Source: Thermoleophilaceae bacterium (GTDB lineage Bacteria > Actinomycetota > Thermoleophilia > Solirubrobacterales > Thermoleophilaceae). From it: DNA of 64,000 bases. Location of the stretch: NCBI GenBank assembly GCA_036378175.1, contig DASUWY010000016.1, forward strand, positions 1 through 64,000, written 5' to 3'. The translations under genes were made by a program, and so were the position numbers. Below the pieces are notes generated by a model. That model ran no database searches, was not told the origin of the DNA, and saw only the letters and a program-made list of their open reading frames with translations. Shown one piece after another: positions 1 to 7,334 of this stretch; within the stretch, counting starts at the first letter, position 1; every line of letters starts with the position of its first letter.

Positions 1-76
1 CTGCCGGCCCGGGGATGAGCAGCAGCACGATCGTCGCACTGAGGAAGAGGGCCAGGTGCGAGGAGTCCGGCAGCAT
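1..76 (-). CDS. LysE/RhtB-family exporter, N-terminal fragment (cut by window edge)
   Basis: Only the first 25 codons are inside the window. They read MLPDSSHLALFL then a hydrophobic run ending LLLIPGPA. A first membrane helix closing on a PGP-type motif is typical of LysE/RhtB amino-acid exporters, whose first helix usually ends in TPGP. The ATG (76..74) shares one base with the TGA of hisC (TGATG), so it is probably translated by coupling as the third gene of aroH-hisC-lysE. The family call rests on about 25 residues and is an inference. Confidence 0.6.
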   Translation of the reverse strand, partial: MLPDSSHLALFLSATIVLLLIPGPA

Positions 77-1158
77 CAGAGCCCCGCCAGCACCTCGTCG
101 AGCGCGGCGAGGAAGCGCTCGTTCTCATGCCTTGTCCCGTAGGTCACCCTCAGGCGGCCCTTTTCGCCGAGCGCCGTGCCCGCGCGCACGATCACGCCGC
201 GCTCTGACAGGCCGCTCATCACCGCGGCCTCGTCGCGATCGCCGATTGACACCCACGAGAAGTTCGCATGGCTTTCCGTGGCTTTGAGGCCGCGCTCTGC
301 GAGCTCGTCCTGCACGAACAGCCGCTCGATGGCCGTGCGCTCCACGCGCCGGGCGACCTCGTCCTGGTGCAGGATCGCCTCCGCCGCCGCGGCCTGGGCG
401 AGCATGTTCACGGTGAACGGCTGGCGTACCCGGTCCACGCCGATGCGGAAGTCCTCGGAGCAGAGCGCGTAGCCCACGCGCAGCCCGCACAGCCCGTAGA
501 CCTTCGAGAACGTCCGCAGCACCACCAGGTTCGGGTGTCGCTTGAGCAGCGGAATCGAGTCGTCCGCGTCCTGCATGAGCGAGAACTCCACGTATGCCTC
601 GTCGAGGATCACCGCCACGTGACGTGGCACGCTCGCCACGAACTCGTCGATCTTCTCGACCGGCAGCGCGGTGGCGGTGGGGTTGTTCGGGTTGCACACG
701 AGCACGATCCGCGTGGCCGCCGTGATCTCTCGCGCCATCGCCTCGAGGTCGTGCCTGCCGTCTGAGTCGAGCGGCACCGTGACCGCCCTCGCCCCCGTCA
801 TCGCCGCCAGGTGCGGATACATCGAGAAGGACGGCCACGCGTAGAGGATCTCGGCGCCCGGCTCGAGCATCGCCTCCGCGGCGGCGAGCAGGATGTCGCA
901 CGAGCCGTTTCCCACGGCCACGCCGGATACCGCCACGCCATAGCGGTCCGCGATCCGGTGCCGGAGCTGGGACGCGCTCGGGTCCGGATAGCGGTTGAGG
1001 TTGTGCAGTGCCGCCTCCACCGCCTCGAGCACGGCGGCGTGCGGCGCCCACGGCGTCTCGTTGGAGGCGAGCTTCACAAGCTCGCCGTCGAACTTGTAGG
1101 TGTCGGCCGCCGGGTAGAACGGGATCGACAGCGCGCGTCGCGTGAATTCCAGGCTCAT
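76..1158 (-). CDS. hisC: Histidinol-phosphate / aromatic aminotransferase
   Basis: A 360-residue class I/II PLP-dependent aminotransferase of HisC type. Visible landmarks are the CNPNNPT substrate/PLP loop (residues 155-161), Asp186 in ILDEAY, the Schiff-base Lys219 in RTFSKVYGL, and Arg227 in GLRVGY for the substrate carboxylate. Length matches the family (about 350-370). The open frame extends upstream, but ATG 1158 is chosen because it overlaps the aroH stop (ATGA) and gives the usual N-terminus. HisC enzymes often also transaminate phenylpyruvate and hydroxyphenylpyruvate. Pairing with chorismate mutase instead of his genes suggests a role in Phe/Tyr synthesis here, which is inference. 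Confidence 0.93.
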   Translation of the reverse strand: MSLEFTRRALSIPFYPAADTYKFDGELVKLASNETPWAPHAAVLEAVEAALHNLNRYPDPSASQLRHRIADRYGVAVSGVAVGNGSCDILLAAAEAMLEPGAEILYAWPSFSMYPHLAAMTGARAVTVPLDSDGRHDLEAMAREITAATRIVLVCNPNNPTATALPVEKIDEFVASVPRHVAVILDEAYVEFSLMQDADDSIPLLKRHPNLVVLRTFSKVYGLCGLRVGYALCSEDFRIGVDRVRQPFTVNMLAQAAAAEAILHQDEVARRVERTAIERLFVQDELAERGLKATESHANFSWVSIGDRDEAAVMSGLSERGVIVRAGTALGEKGRLRVTYGTRHENERFLAALDEVLAGL

Positions 1159-1520
1159 TGCGCTCCCTGCAGATCCTTGCGCAGGGCCACCGCCTCGCGC
1201 AGGTAGACGTGCTGGGGCTCCACGTCCTCGGCCGGGTAGCAGTGCAACATCAGCCTGATCACCCGCGGGAGTGCGCCGGGCACCGGAATCTCGCGGGCGC
1301 AGAGGAGCGGCACCTGGTTCAGCCCGATTCGCCGGGCGGCAACCGCCGGAAACTCGGCGTCGAGGTCCTCGGTGCAGGTGAAGATGCAGCTCACGAGATC
1401 CTCGGGCGCGAGCCGGTTGCGCTCGAGCACGGTGCTCACCAGCTCCTCGGTGGCCTCGAGGATGGCGCCGGCGTCGTTTTCCTCCACTGTGGTTGCGCCT
1501 CGGAGCGCTCGCAGTCTCAC
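1155..1520 (-). CDS. aroH: Monofunctional chorismate mutase, AroH type
   Basis: A 121-residue protein matching the trimeric Bacillus-type AroH fold, which converts chorismate to prephenate. Conserved positions visible are Arg7 (MRLRALRG), Cys74 and Glu77 in LLCAREIPV, Arg89 in PRVIRLMLH and Tyr106 in HVYLREAV; these align with the active-site Arg7, Cys75, Glu78, Arg90 and Tyr108 of the B. subtilis enzyme. The start is GTG. The gene is first in a three-gene minus-strand operon, with its stop overlapping hisC by ATGA. I see no good Shine-Dalgarno before the GTG. Confidence 0.93.
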   Translation of the reverse strand: MRLRALRGATTVEENDAGAILEATEELVSTVLERNRLAPEDLVSCIFTCTEDLDAEFPAVAARRIGLNQVPLLCAREIPVPGALPRVIRLMLHCYPAEDVEPQHVYLREAVALRKDLQGAQ

Positions 1521-1652
1521 GGTGCGCCATTCTGACGAAGCGGCCAGCCAACGCGGGTGCGCGGCTCAAGTTCGTGTTGGCCGGAGCCGATGATGTCCTG
1601 CGCCTCAACGGCGTACGGGCAGGCAAAACCCAACCCAGGGAGACGGTCAAGG

Positions 1653-1982
1653 ATGGCCACTGTGGACGAGAACAACGGCTTCGATGCCCAGGCGCTGGGG
1701 GTCATGGAGCACACGATCGTGCTCGACCTGAGCCTCGACGAGGCAAACGCTCTGCGGGCGTGGCTGCTCAAGCCCGCGGCGGACGGCACCACGGCGCTCG
1801 ACGACAGCCTGGTGAACGCCTCGCTCAAGAAGCTCTCGGGCGCGATCGACAGGATCGAGGCGGTTTCGGACATCCGCCGCGAGCTCGAGGAAGCCGGCTT
1901 CGACACCACCGGCATGGACGACGATCAGGTGGCCCAGCTCGGCCGCAAGATCGGCCAGGCTTCGAGCCGCGGACTCCGTTAG
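1653..1982 (+). CDS. Hypothetical protein, 109 residues
   Basis: The product begins MATVDENNGFDAQALGV and is acidic and mostly helical. A leucine-rich segment (LDLSLDEANALRAWLL) is followed by a helix-rich C-terminal half. No family is recognised; no signal peptide or membrane segment is visible. The open frame extends 32 codons upstream, but ATG 1653 has AGGGAG about 10 nt before it and is preferred. The gene converges on the pseudouridine synthase gene, and the two stop codons overlap in TTAG at 1979-1982. Codon use fits the neighbourhood, so it is probably a real lineage-specific gene. Confidence 0.6.
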   Translation: MATVDENNGFDAQALGVMEHTIVLDLSLDEANALRAWLLKPAADGTTALDDSLVNASLKKLSGAIDRIEAVSDIRRELEEAGFDTTGMDDDQVAQLGRKIGQASSRGLR

Positions 1983-2677
1983 CCCCCAGGGGCGTTCCGA
2001 AGTCGCTCCACCTCGGCGGGAGTGAGGCGGCGGAACTCCCCCTCGGGCAGCTTCTCCAGGCGAAGCGGCCCGAACGCCACCCGCTCGAGCGCCCTGACGC
2101 GGTGCCCCACCGCCTCGCACATGCGGCGGACCTGGCGCTTGCGGCCCTCGTGGATCGTGATCTCGAGGAGCCCCGGCTCCACCTGCCGCACCCCCGCCGG
2201 CGCGGTGCGGCCGTCCTCGAGCTCCACGCCCTCGCGCAGTGTGCGCAGCGCCGGCTCCTCCACGGGCGCCGGCTCCACGCGCACCCTGTATGTCTTCTCC
2301 ACCTCGAAGCTCGGGTGGGTGAGCGTGTTGGCGAGGTCGCCGTCGTTGGTCAGCAGGATCAGGCCGGTGGAGTCCGCGTCGAGCCGTCCCACCGGATAGA
2401 GCCGCCGCTCGCTCGGCACGAACTCGGTGACGGTGCGGCGGCCGTGCGTGTCCTTCGCCGTGGACACCACTCCGGCGGGCTTGTTGAGCGCGTACACCTC
2501 GCGGGGCTCCGGCGCGAGCGGCCGCCCGTCGAGTGCCACGCGGCTCGACTCGTTGACGTCGCGCGCCGGATCGCGCACCACCTCGCCTCCCACCGTCACG
2601 CGTCCCGCAGCGATCAGCTTTTCAGCGGCGCGGCGCGAAGCCGCCCCGGAGTGAGCGAGGTACCGCGCGAGCCTCAC
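1979..2677 (-). CDS. rRNA pseudouridine synthase, RsuA/RluB family
   Basis: A 232-residue protein. Residues 1-50 form an S4 RNA-binding domain (MRLARYLAHSGAASRRAAEKLI) and the rest is the RsuA-type catalytic domain. The catalytic Asp is D100 in GRLDADSTG, followed by LILLTNDG, and HEGRKRQVRRM lies near residue 180. Such enzymes isomerise one uridine in 16S or 23S rRNA; S4 plus the short length favours the RluB-like 23S group, but the target cannot be read from sequence. The GTG start (2677) shares one base with the TAG of the upstream nitrilase gene (TAGTG), so the two are probably co-transcribed. Confidence 0.92.
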   Translation of the reverse strand: MRLARYLAHSGAASRRAAEKLIAAGRVTVGGEVVRDPARDVNESSRVALDGRPLAPEPREVYALNKPAGVVSTAKDTHGRRTVTEFVPSERRLYPVGRLDADSTGLILLTNDGDLANTLTHPSFEVEKTYRVRVEPAPVEEPALRTLREGVELEDGRTAPAGVRQVEPGLLEITIHEGRKRQVRRMCEAVGHRVRALERVAFGPLRLEKLPEGEFRRLTPAEVERLRNAPGG

Positions 2678-3627
2678 TAAACGGCGTCGGCGCCGTTGCC
2701 GTGCTCAGGCGGCGCAGCAGTTTGCACCGGCACGAGCGGCATCAGCACGTCCTCCCGCGCGTAGTGGCCGACGGCGTCGAACCAGCGCTTGGCGCGCAGG
2801 CCGACCCTGAGATCGCAGTCCGCCACGACCATTCCCTCCTGGTCATACAGCGGCCCCGCAATGATCTCGCCGTCGTCCGGCGAGACGATCAGCGCGCCAC
2901 CGCGGCCGAACACGTCGCGATCCGGCAGCTCGACAGGGAAGTCCTCCGGGAACGCGGAGCGGGGAATGTACTGCGGCGCACCCACCACGAACGCGCCCGA
3001 CTCCACGGCGATGTGGCGCATGTTGGCCACCCACACGTCCGAGTCGTCCGCCGTGGGAGCCACCCAGATCTGCGGCCCGCCGCGGTACATCGCATAGCGC
3101 GCGAGCGGCATGCGGTTCTCCCAGCAGATCAGGCCGCCCACGCGCCCGAGCGGCGTGTCCGCCACCTGCAGGTCGTCCCCCTTGCCAACTCCGTGGAAGA
3201 GCTTCTCGTGGTGGGTCGGCATCAGCTTCCGGTGCTTCCAGATCAGCCCCTGCGGTCCGATGAGGAGCAGCGTGTTGTAGAGCGAGCCGGGCCGCTCGGC
3301 CTCGCGCTCGTTCACCCCGATCGCGCAGTGGATCGAGTGCGCCCGGCACGCTTCCGTCAGGCGGTCCACGTGCGCTCCCGGCACGTCCACCGAGTTCTCC
3401 CAGAGCCGCTCCCAGAGCTCGTCGAAGCCGCCGAAGCTCGCGGCTTTCCGCGCCCACGCGTTCGACGGATACAGCGGAACGAAGGTCTCGGGCAGAACGG
3501 CGAGCTGCACGCCCTGCTCCGCCGCCCTCTCAAGCAGTGAGATCGCCTTCTCCACGCAGGCGTCGGCGTCAAGGATCACCGGCGTGGCCTGGACGGCGGC
3601 CACGCGGACGGTCTCGAAGCGGGTCAC
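2677..3627 (-). CDS. Carbon-nitrogen hydrolase, nitrilase branch
   Basis: A 316-residue member of the nitrilase superfamily with the full catalytic triad: Glu47 in LPETFVP, Lys134 in HRKLMPTHHEK and Cys168 in GGLICWENRMP. CWE after the catalytic Cys and HRKLMPT are features of the nitrilase/cyanide hydratase branch rather than the aliphatic amidases or omega-amidase. The likely reaction is hydrolysis of a nitrile to an acid and ammonia; the substrate is unknown. The GTG start has no Shine-Dalgarno but has TATGCT exactly six nt upstream, so the mRNA may be leaderless. Confidence 0.88.
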   Translation of the reverse strand: MTRFETVRVAAVQATPVILDADACVEKAISLLERAAEQGVQLAVLPETFVPLYPSNAWARKAASFGGFDELWERLWENSVDVPGAHVDRLTEACRAHSIHCAIGVNEREAERPGSLYNTLLLIGPQGLIWKHRKLMPTHHEKLFHGVGKGDDLQVADTPLGRVGGLICWENRMPLARYAMYRGGPQIWVAPTADDSDVWVANMRHIAVESGAFVVGAPQYIPRSAFPEDFPVELPDRDVFGRGGALIVSPDDGEIIAGPLYDQEGMVVADCDLRVGLRAKRWFDAVGHYAREDVLMPLVPVQTAAPPEHGNGADAV

Positions 3628-3633
3628 GCGGCG

Positions 3634-3639
3634 AGCATA
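3634..3639 (-). promoter_or_regulatory. -10 element of nitrilase/pseudouridine synthase operon (leaderless type)
   Basis: On the minus strand TATGCT is followed by six nt and the GTG start of the nitrilase gene. Spacing puts the transcription start on or next to the start codon. No TTGACA-like -35 is seen at 17 nt. Confidence 0.5.
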
Positions 3640-3645
3640 AACCCG

Positions 3646-4179
3646 TCAGTCAAGGAGTGAGCGGCGGTACTCCACGAGCTCGAGGTCGAGCTGCGGGGCA
3701 TACGTCTCGGCGCCGGTTTCATGCCAGCCCTCGCGGCGGTAGAAGGCCCGTGCGCGCACATTGCGACGCGGGGTCCAGAGGCGCGCGCTGTGGTAGCCGC
3801 GCTGCACGGCGTCGGCCAGACCGGAGCTGAGCAGCTCGGTGGCAACGCCGCGTCCCCACCAGGCCGGCCGCACGAACAGGTGGTACAGATGCACCAGTCC
3901 CGGGATGAGCCGATCGGGCGTCTCGTGCTCCACAGCCGGCCGCAGGATCACGTAACCCACCATCTGCCCATCGCCCTCGGCCACCCTGCTCCAGCAGCCC
4001 GGCAGGGCGAGCCGCTCGGGAATCAGCTTGCGCTCGCTGTCTGCCAGCGAGAGCTCCGGAGTCCAGCCCGCGGGCGCCCACTCGGGGTAGGTGGCGGTGG
4101 CCTCCTCGAGCACCGCGATCATGGCAGCCGCATCCTGCGGCCTTCCTACTCTCTGGTCCGGTGCCGGGTGGTCATCCAT
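3646..4179 (-). CDS. GNAT-family N-acetyltransferase
   Basis: A 177-residue single-domain GNAT. The acetyl-CoA pyrophosphate loop is visible in RPAWWGRGVATELL (R-x-x-W-x-G-x-G-x-A/G pattern), preceded by the beta-strand LVHLYHLFV, and the C-terminal NVRARAFYRREGW motif is standard. The acceptor is unknown. The open frame runs much further upstream over the start of rlmN on the other strand, but those residues are Arg/His-rich shadow; ATG 4179 (MDDHPAPDQRV) is chosen. It is transcribed divergently from rlmN across a 129-bp region with hairpins. Its tail is 18 nt from the nitrilase start. Confidence 0.85.
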   Translation of the reverse strand: MDDHPAPDQRVGRPQDAAAMIAVLEEATATYPEWAPAGWTPELSLADSERKLIPERLALPGCWSRVAEGDGQMVGYVILRPAVEHETPDRLIPGLVHLYHLFVRPAWWGRGVATELLSSGLADAVQRGYHSARLWTPRRNVRARAFYRREGWHETGAETYAPQLDLELVEYRRSLLD

Positions 4180-4208
4180 GTCCACCGATAGTGCCGGAAA
4201 TAAACCCG

Positions 4209-4270
4209 GCCGGATCGTCCGCTCCCACTCGGACGATCGGCCGTTCCACTCGGCGGGGTGATACCCGCCG
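4209..4270. promoter_or_regulatory. Two adjacent hairpins between the GNAT gene and rlmN
   Basis: ATCGTCCG and CGGACGAT (spacer ctcccact) form the core of an inverted repeat whose flanking GCCG/CGGC also pair with one bulge. Right after it, CGGCGGG and CCCGCCG pair around GTGATA (4251-4270). The pair could be leader structure for rlmN or an operator. Nothing further can be said from sequence. Confidence 0.45.
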
Positions 4271-4308
4271 TGCCTGGATTTCATGCATGCCGCTGCCACA
4301 CTTTTTCG

Positions 4309-5295
4309 ATGGACCTGAAGCTGCTCGAGAGCACGCTCGCCGAGCGCGGTGAGCCGGGTTTCCGCGCCGGGCAGGTGTGGGAATGGACCGCGCGCGGGGC
4401 CGCGTCGTACGACGAGATGACGAACCTGCCGGCCTCGCTGCGCGAGAGGCTTGCCGGTGAGCTGCCCTTCTCCACGCTCGAGCTCGTGGACGAAGCGCTC
4501 GCCCGCGACGGCACGGAGAAGGCGCTCTTCAGAACCCACGACGGCCGGCCGGTGGAGGCGGTGCTCATGCGCTACCGGGACGGCCGGCGCTCGCTCTGCC
4601 TGTCGAGCCAGTCGGGTTGCCCGCTCACGTGCACGTTCTGCGCTACCGGCCGCATGAAGTTCGGCCGCAACCTCACGGCGTCCGAGATCCTCGACCAGGC
4701 GCTCCACTTCCGCCGCAAGGAGGACGTGAACCACGCGGTGTTCATGGGCATGGGCGAGCCGATGATGAACCTCGACAACGTGCTGGCCGCGTGCGAGCGG
4801 CTGCCGGACATCGGCATAACGTCCCGCCGCACCGCGATCTCCACGGTCGGCTGGATCCCCGGCATCGAGCGGATGACCAGCGAGGGGCCGCCGGTGCGAC
4901 TCGCGCTGTCGCTTCACGCGGCGGACGAGGCGCTGCGCTCACAGCTCATGCCCGTGAACGACCGCTATCCGCTGCCGGACGTGCTCGAGGCGTGCCTGCG
5001 CTGGTGGGAGGCGCGCCGGCAGCCGGTGTTCGTGGAGTACCTGATGCTGGACGGCGTGAACGACCGCTACGAGCAGGCGGTGCAGCTCGCCGAGGCGCTC
5101 GAGCCGCGCGAGGCGTTCAAGGTGAACCTCATCCCCTACAACCCCACGGAGGCGGGCTACAGCGGCTCAACCCGCGGCGCGATCGATGCCTTCCGCGCGG
5201 CGCTCGAGGAGCACGGCCTGCGGGCCACCGTCAGGCTCACGCGGGGGCGCGACATCGACGCCGCCTGCGGGCAGCTGGCCGCACGCAACGGGTAG
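4309..5295 (+). CDS. rlmN: Dual-specificity 23S rRNA/tRNA adenine-C2 methyltransferase (radical SAM)
   Basis: A 328-residue RlmN. The radical-SAM cluster is C104-x3-C108-x2-C111 in SGCPLTCTFCATG; MGMGEPMMNLDNV binds SAM, and Cys320 near the C-terminus corresponds to the resolving/methyl-transfer cysteine. It methylates C2 of A2503 in 23S rRNA and A37 of some tRNAs. ATG 4309 (MDLKLLESTL) gives the normal N-terminus; an in-frame GTG at 4258 would add 17 atypical residues. There is no Shine-Dalgarno before 4309. The stop codon directly abuts the stop of the convergent LysR gene (TAGCTA). Confidence 0.95.
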   Translation: MDLKLLESTLAERGEPGFRAGQVWEWTARGAASYDEMTNLPASLRERLAGELPFSTLELVDEALARDGTEKALFRTHDGRPVEAVLMRYRDGRRSLCLSSQSGCPLTCTFCATGRMKFGRNLTASEILDQALHFRRKEDVNHAVFMGMGEPMMNLDNVLAACERLPDIGITSRRTAISTVGWIPGIERMTSEGPPVRLALSLHAADEALRSQLMPVNDRYPLPDVLEACLRWWEARRQPVFVEYLMLDGVNDRYEQAVQLAEALEPREAFKVNLIPYNPTEAGYSGSTRGAIDAFRAALEEHGLRATVRLTRGRDIDAACGQLAARNG

Positions 5296-6231
5296 CTACG
5301 AAGCCGCCGCGAGCTCGACGCGCGCGGAGCGGTAGCCGGCTGCCGTGTCTCGAAGCACGTCGAGCATCGCCTGGGTGGCCGGGGAGCGATAGCCGGGCAG
5401 CGTGGCCGCCTGCACCGTGCGAGTCATGCGGTCGCTGCCGTGAAGCTCGCGCACCACGATGTCGTCGCGAGCCGTGGCGAAGCCCAGGTCCGGGATCAGC
5501 GCCACGCCCACGCCCGCGGCCACGAGCCCCTGCACCGTGGCGAAGTCGTCGCTCTCGAATGCCACGTGCGGCTCGAAGCCGGCCACCGTGCACGCCCACT
5601 GCACCTGACCGGTGCACGGACAGGCGTCGGTGCCGGTGATCCACGGTTCCGACGCCAGGTCCTTGAGCCGCACCCGCGGCTTGGCCGCGAGTGGATGGCC
5701 GGCCGGGAGCACCAGGTAGAAGGGGTCGTCCAGGATGTCCTCGGTGTCCACCCCAGCGAGCGACTCGTCGCTGTACATCCCCGGCGTGTAGGTGAGCGCG
5801 ATCTCGAGCTCGCCCGACCGCAGCCGCGGCAGCGACTCCTGCGGCTCGGCCTCGATCAGGTTGAGCTCAACCGCGGGATGGCGGGCGCGGAAGTTGGCGA
5901 TGGCCTGCGGAATGATTGCGGAGCCGGCCGAGGGGAATGATGCGAGCCGCACGCGGCCGCCGCGCACTCCCGCGAGCGCCTCGAGCTCGGCCTCTGCCTC
6001 GGCGAGGTTGGCGAGCACCGCCTCGGTATGCCGCACGAGCGCCTCGCCGGCGTCGGTGAGCCGGATGCCGCGGGCGTTCCGCTCCACGAGCTTCGTGCCC
6101 GCCTCGCGCTCGAGCGCCGCGATCTGCTGAGACACCGCCGACTGCGTGTACGACAGCGCCTCGGCGGCCGCTGAGAACGAGCCCTGGGTGGCAACTTCTC
6201 GCAGCACCCTCATCCGCCGCACGTCTAGCAT
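5296..6231 (-). CDS. LysR-family transcriptional regulator
   Basis: A 311-residue LTTR. The N-terminal winged helix is clear (LREVATQGSFSAAAEAL..TQSAVSQQIAALE), followed by a linker helix and a periplasmic-binding-protein-like effector domain from about residue 90. The effector domain holds a Cys cluster, CPCTGQVQWAC, near residue 210. Ligand unknown. A near-consensus promoter and a 15-bp palindrome overlap its own start codon, so it probably represses itself. It is divergent from the small gene at 6303, its best candidate target. Confidence 0.92.
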   Translation of the reverse strand: MLDVRRMRVLREVATQGSFSAAAEALSYTQSAVSQQIAALEREAGTKLVERNARGIRLTDAGEALVRHTEAVLANLAEAEAELEALAGVRGGRVRLASFPSAGSAIIPQAIANFRARHPAVELNLIEAEPQESLPRLRSGELEIALTYTPGMYSDESLAGVDTEDILDDPFYLVLPAGHPLAAKPRVRLKDLASEPWITGTDACPCTGQVQWACTVAGFEPHVAFESDDFATVQGLVAAGVGVALIPDLGFATARDDIVVRELHGSDRMTRTVQAATLPGYRSPATQAMLDVLRDTAAGYRSARVELAAAS

Positions 6232-6266
6232 AAGCGCAGCTTATCGCTGTTAGGCCGATCTGTCAT
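6230..6266 (-). promoter_or_regulatory. LysR promoter overlapped by palindromic operator
   Basis: Reading the minus strand: ATGACA (6266..6261), 17 nt, TAAGCT (6243..6238), six nt, then ATG. The palindrome ATAAGC-GCA-GCTTAT (6230..6244) covers the -10 element and the start codon. LTTR sites are short dyads of this type, so autorepression by occlusion is likely. The ATG would be at or within a base or two of the mRNA 5' end. Confidence 0.65.
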
Positions 6267-6302
6267 TTGACCTGATGACAGGCCGGTGGCATCCTCCCCT
6301 GC

Positions 6303-6587
6303 ATGAGAGCGACCGCCGCGATCACGATCAGAAGGGCACATCCGGAGGAGCCGGGCGTGCTTCGCGTGGCCGCGCTCGACAGCTCGCGGGTGCCCGTGGC
6401 GCCGCTGCTCGTGGCGGAGGTGGATGGGCACGTGCGCGCCGCAGTGTCGCTCGAGGACGGCAGGACGATCGCCGATCCCTTCTACGCGACGCTCGATCTT
6501 GTGGCGCTCCTGAAGGCGCATGCAGCGGCCACGCGGCGCCCCGCACCGCGTCTGCTGAAGCGCCTCCGGCTGCGTTCCGCAGCCTGA
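6303..6587 (+). CDS. Hypothetical 94-residue protein, possibly a half-GNAT
   Basis: The product begins MRATAAITIRRAHPEEPGVLRVAALDSS, continues through APLLVAEVDGHVRAAVSLEDG and IADPFYATLDLVALL, and ends in a basic tail. The order beta-strand, helix, then LLVAEVDG resembles the first half of a GNAT fold, but the acetyl-CoA loop is absent, so enzymatic activity is doubtful. It is divergent from the LysR gene and may be its target. There is no Shine-Dalgarno. I recognise the pattern as common in relatives but give it no function. Confidence 0.65.
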   Translation: MRATAAITIRRAHPEEPGVLRVAALDSSRVPVAPLLVAEVDGHVRAAVSLEDGRTIADPFYATLDLVALLKAHAAATRRPAPRLLKRLRLRSAA

Positions 6588-6612
6588 GAGCACGCTCATC
6601 CTGCGCCAATCG

Positions 6613-6690
6613 CGCGCTCATAGAGCGCGGTTAGCTTGCGGCCTCTCTTGGCCGCAGGGGCACGCGTGGATCCGCACGAGCGGGTCCGCG
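6613..6690 (+). ncRNA. Candidate structured 5' leader of the cupredoxin gene (three hairpins)
   Basis: Three consecutive hairpins lie before the ribosome-binding site. First: CGCGCTC/GAGCGCG with loop ATA (6613-6629). Second: TGCGGCC/GGCCGCA with a six-nt loop (6637-6656). Third: an 11-bp stem 6665-6675 with 6680-6690 and loop ACGA, containing two T:G pairs that are G-U pairs only in plus-strand RNA. This supports an RNA structure on the coding strand. No known riboswitch consensus is recognised. Confidence 0.45.
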
Positions 6691-6734
6691 AGTTGGCCAT
6701 GCGCGCGGCCGGAATCCCCCGGAAAAGGAGATTG

Positions 6735-7334
6735 ATGTCCTCTACGGAGCAGAAGAACGACCGCCGCACTCGAGACCCATCGCTTGCGGGACTCGAGACC
6801 GAACTCAAGAGACAGTCGCGCTCGATCAGGCGCACCCAGCAGGGCTTCGCGATCTTCGCCGCCGCCGCGCTCGTGATCGCGCTGGTGAACCTCGTGACCA
6901 CCGCGTCGAAGCTCGGCACGAAGGACGTGCGAGTAACGCGCGCGAGCGTCGCGGCTGCGCCCGCCTCGGCGGCGCCGGCGAAGAAGGGCTCCGCCACCAG
7001 CGGTCCGCCGCCCCACGCTCTCAACGTCTCGCTCAAGGAGTTCAAGGTGCTGCCGTCCGTGGACAGGGCCGCGGCGGGCAAGGTGACCTTCCACGTCCGC
7101 AACATCGGCACGGTGAAGCACGAGTTCGTCGTGATCAAGACGAACAAGGCCGCGGCAGATCTCCTCAAGGGCAGCGCCGCGGACGAGACGGGCAAGGTCG
7201 GCGAGATCGACGGCCTCAACCCGGGGAAGAACGGGAAGCTGGCGCTACATCTGAAGCCCGGCCATTACGCCCTCATCTGCAACCAGCCGGGCCACTACAA
7301 GCTCGGCCAGCACATCGACTTCACGGTGAGCTGA
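6735..7334 (+). CDS. Membrane-anchored cupredoxin-like protein
   Basis: A 199-residue protein with AAGGAG 5 nt before ATG 6735. A charged cytoplasmic tail is followed by one membrane helix (about residues 38-55), an Ala/Pro/Gly linker (70-93) and an extracytoplasmic cupredoxin domain. Type-1 copper ligands appear to be His129 (VKHEF), Cys182 and His187 (CNQPGHYKLGQH). Where plastocyanin-like proteins have the axial Met, this protein has Gln192, as in stellacyanin. It may carry electrons or hold copper at the outer face. Its last 14 bp overlap the end of the convergent deacetylase gene. Confidence 0.82.
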   Translation: MSSTEQKNDRRTRDPSLAGLETELKRQSRSIRRTQQGFAIFAAAALVIALVNLVTTASKLGTKDVRVTRASVAAAPASAAPAKKGSATSGPPPHALNVSLKEFKVLPSVDRAAAGKVTFHVRNIGTVKHEFVVIKTNKAAADLLKGSAADETGKVGEIDGLNPGKNGKLALHLKPGHYALICNQPGHYKLGQHIDFTVS

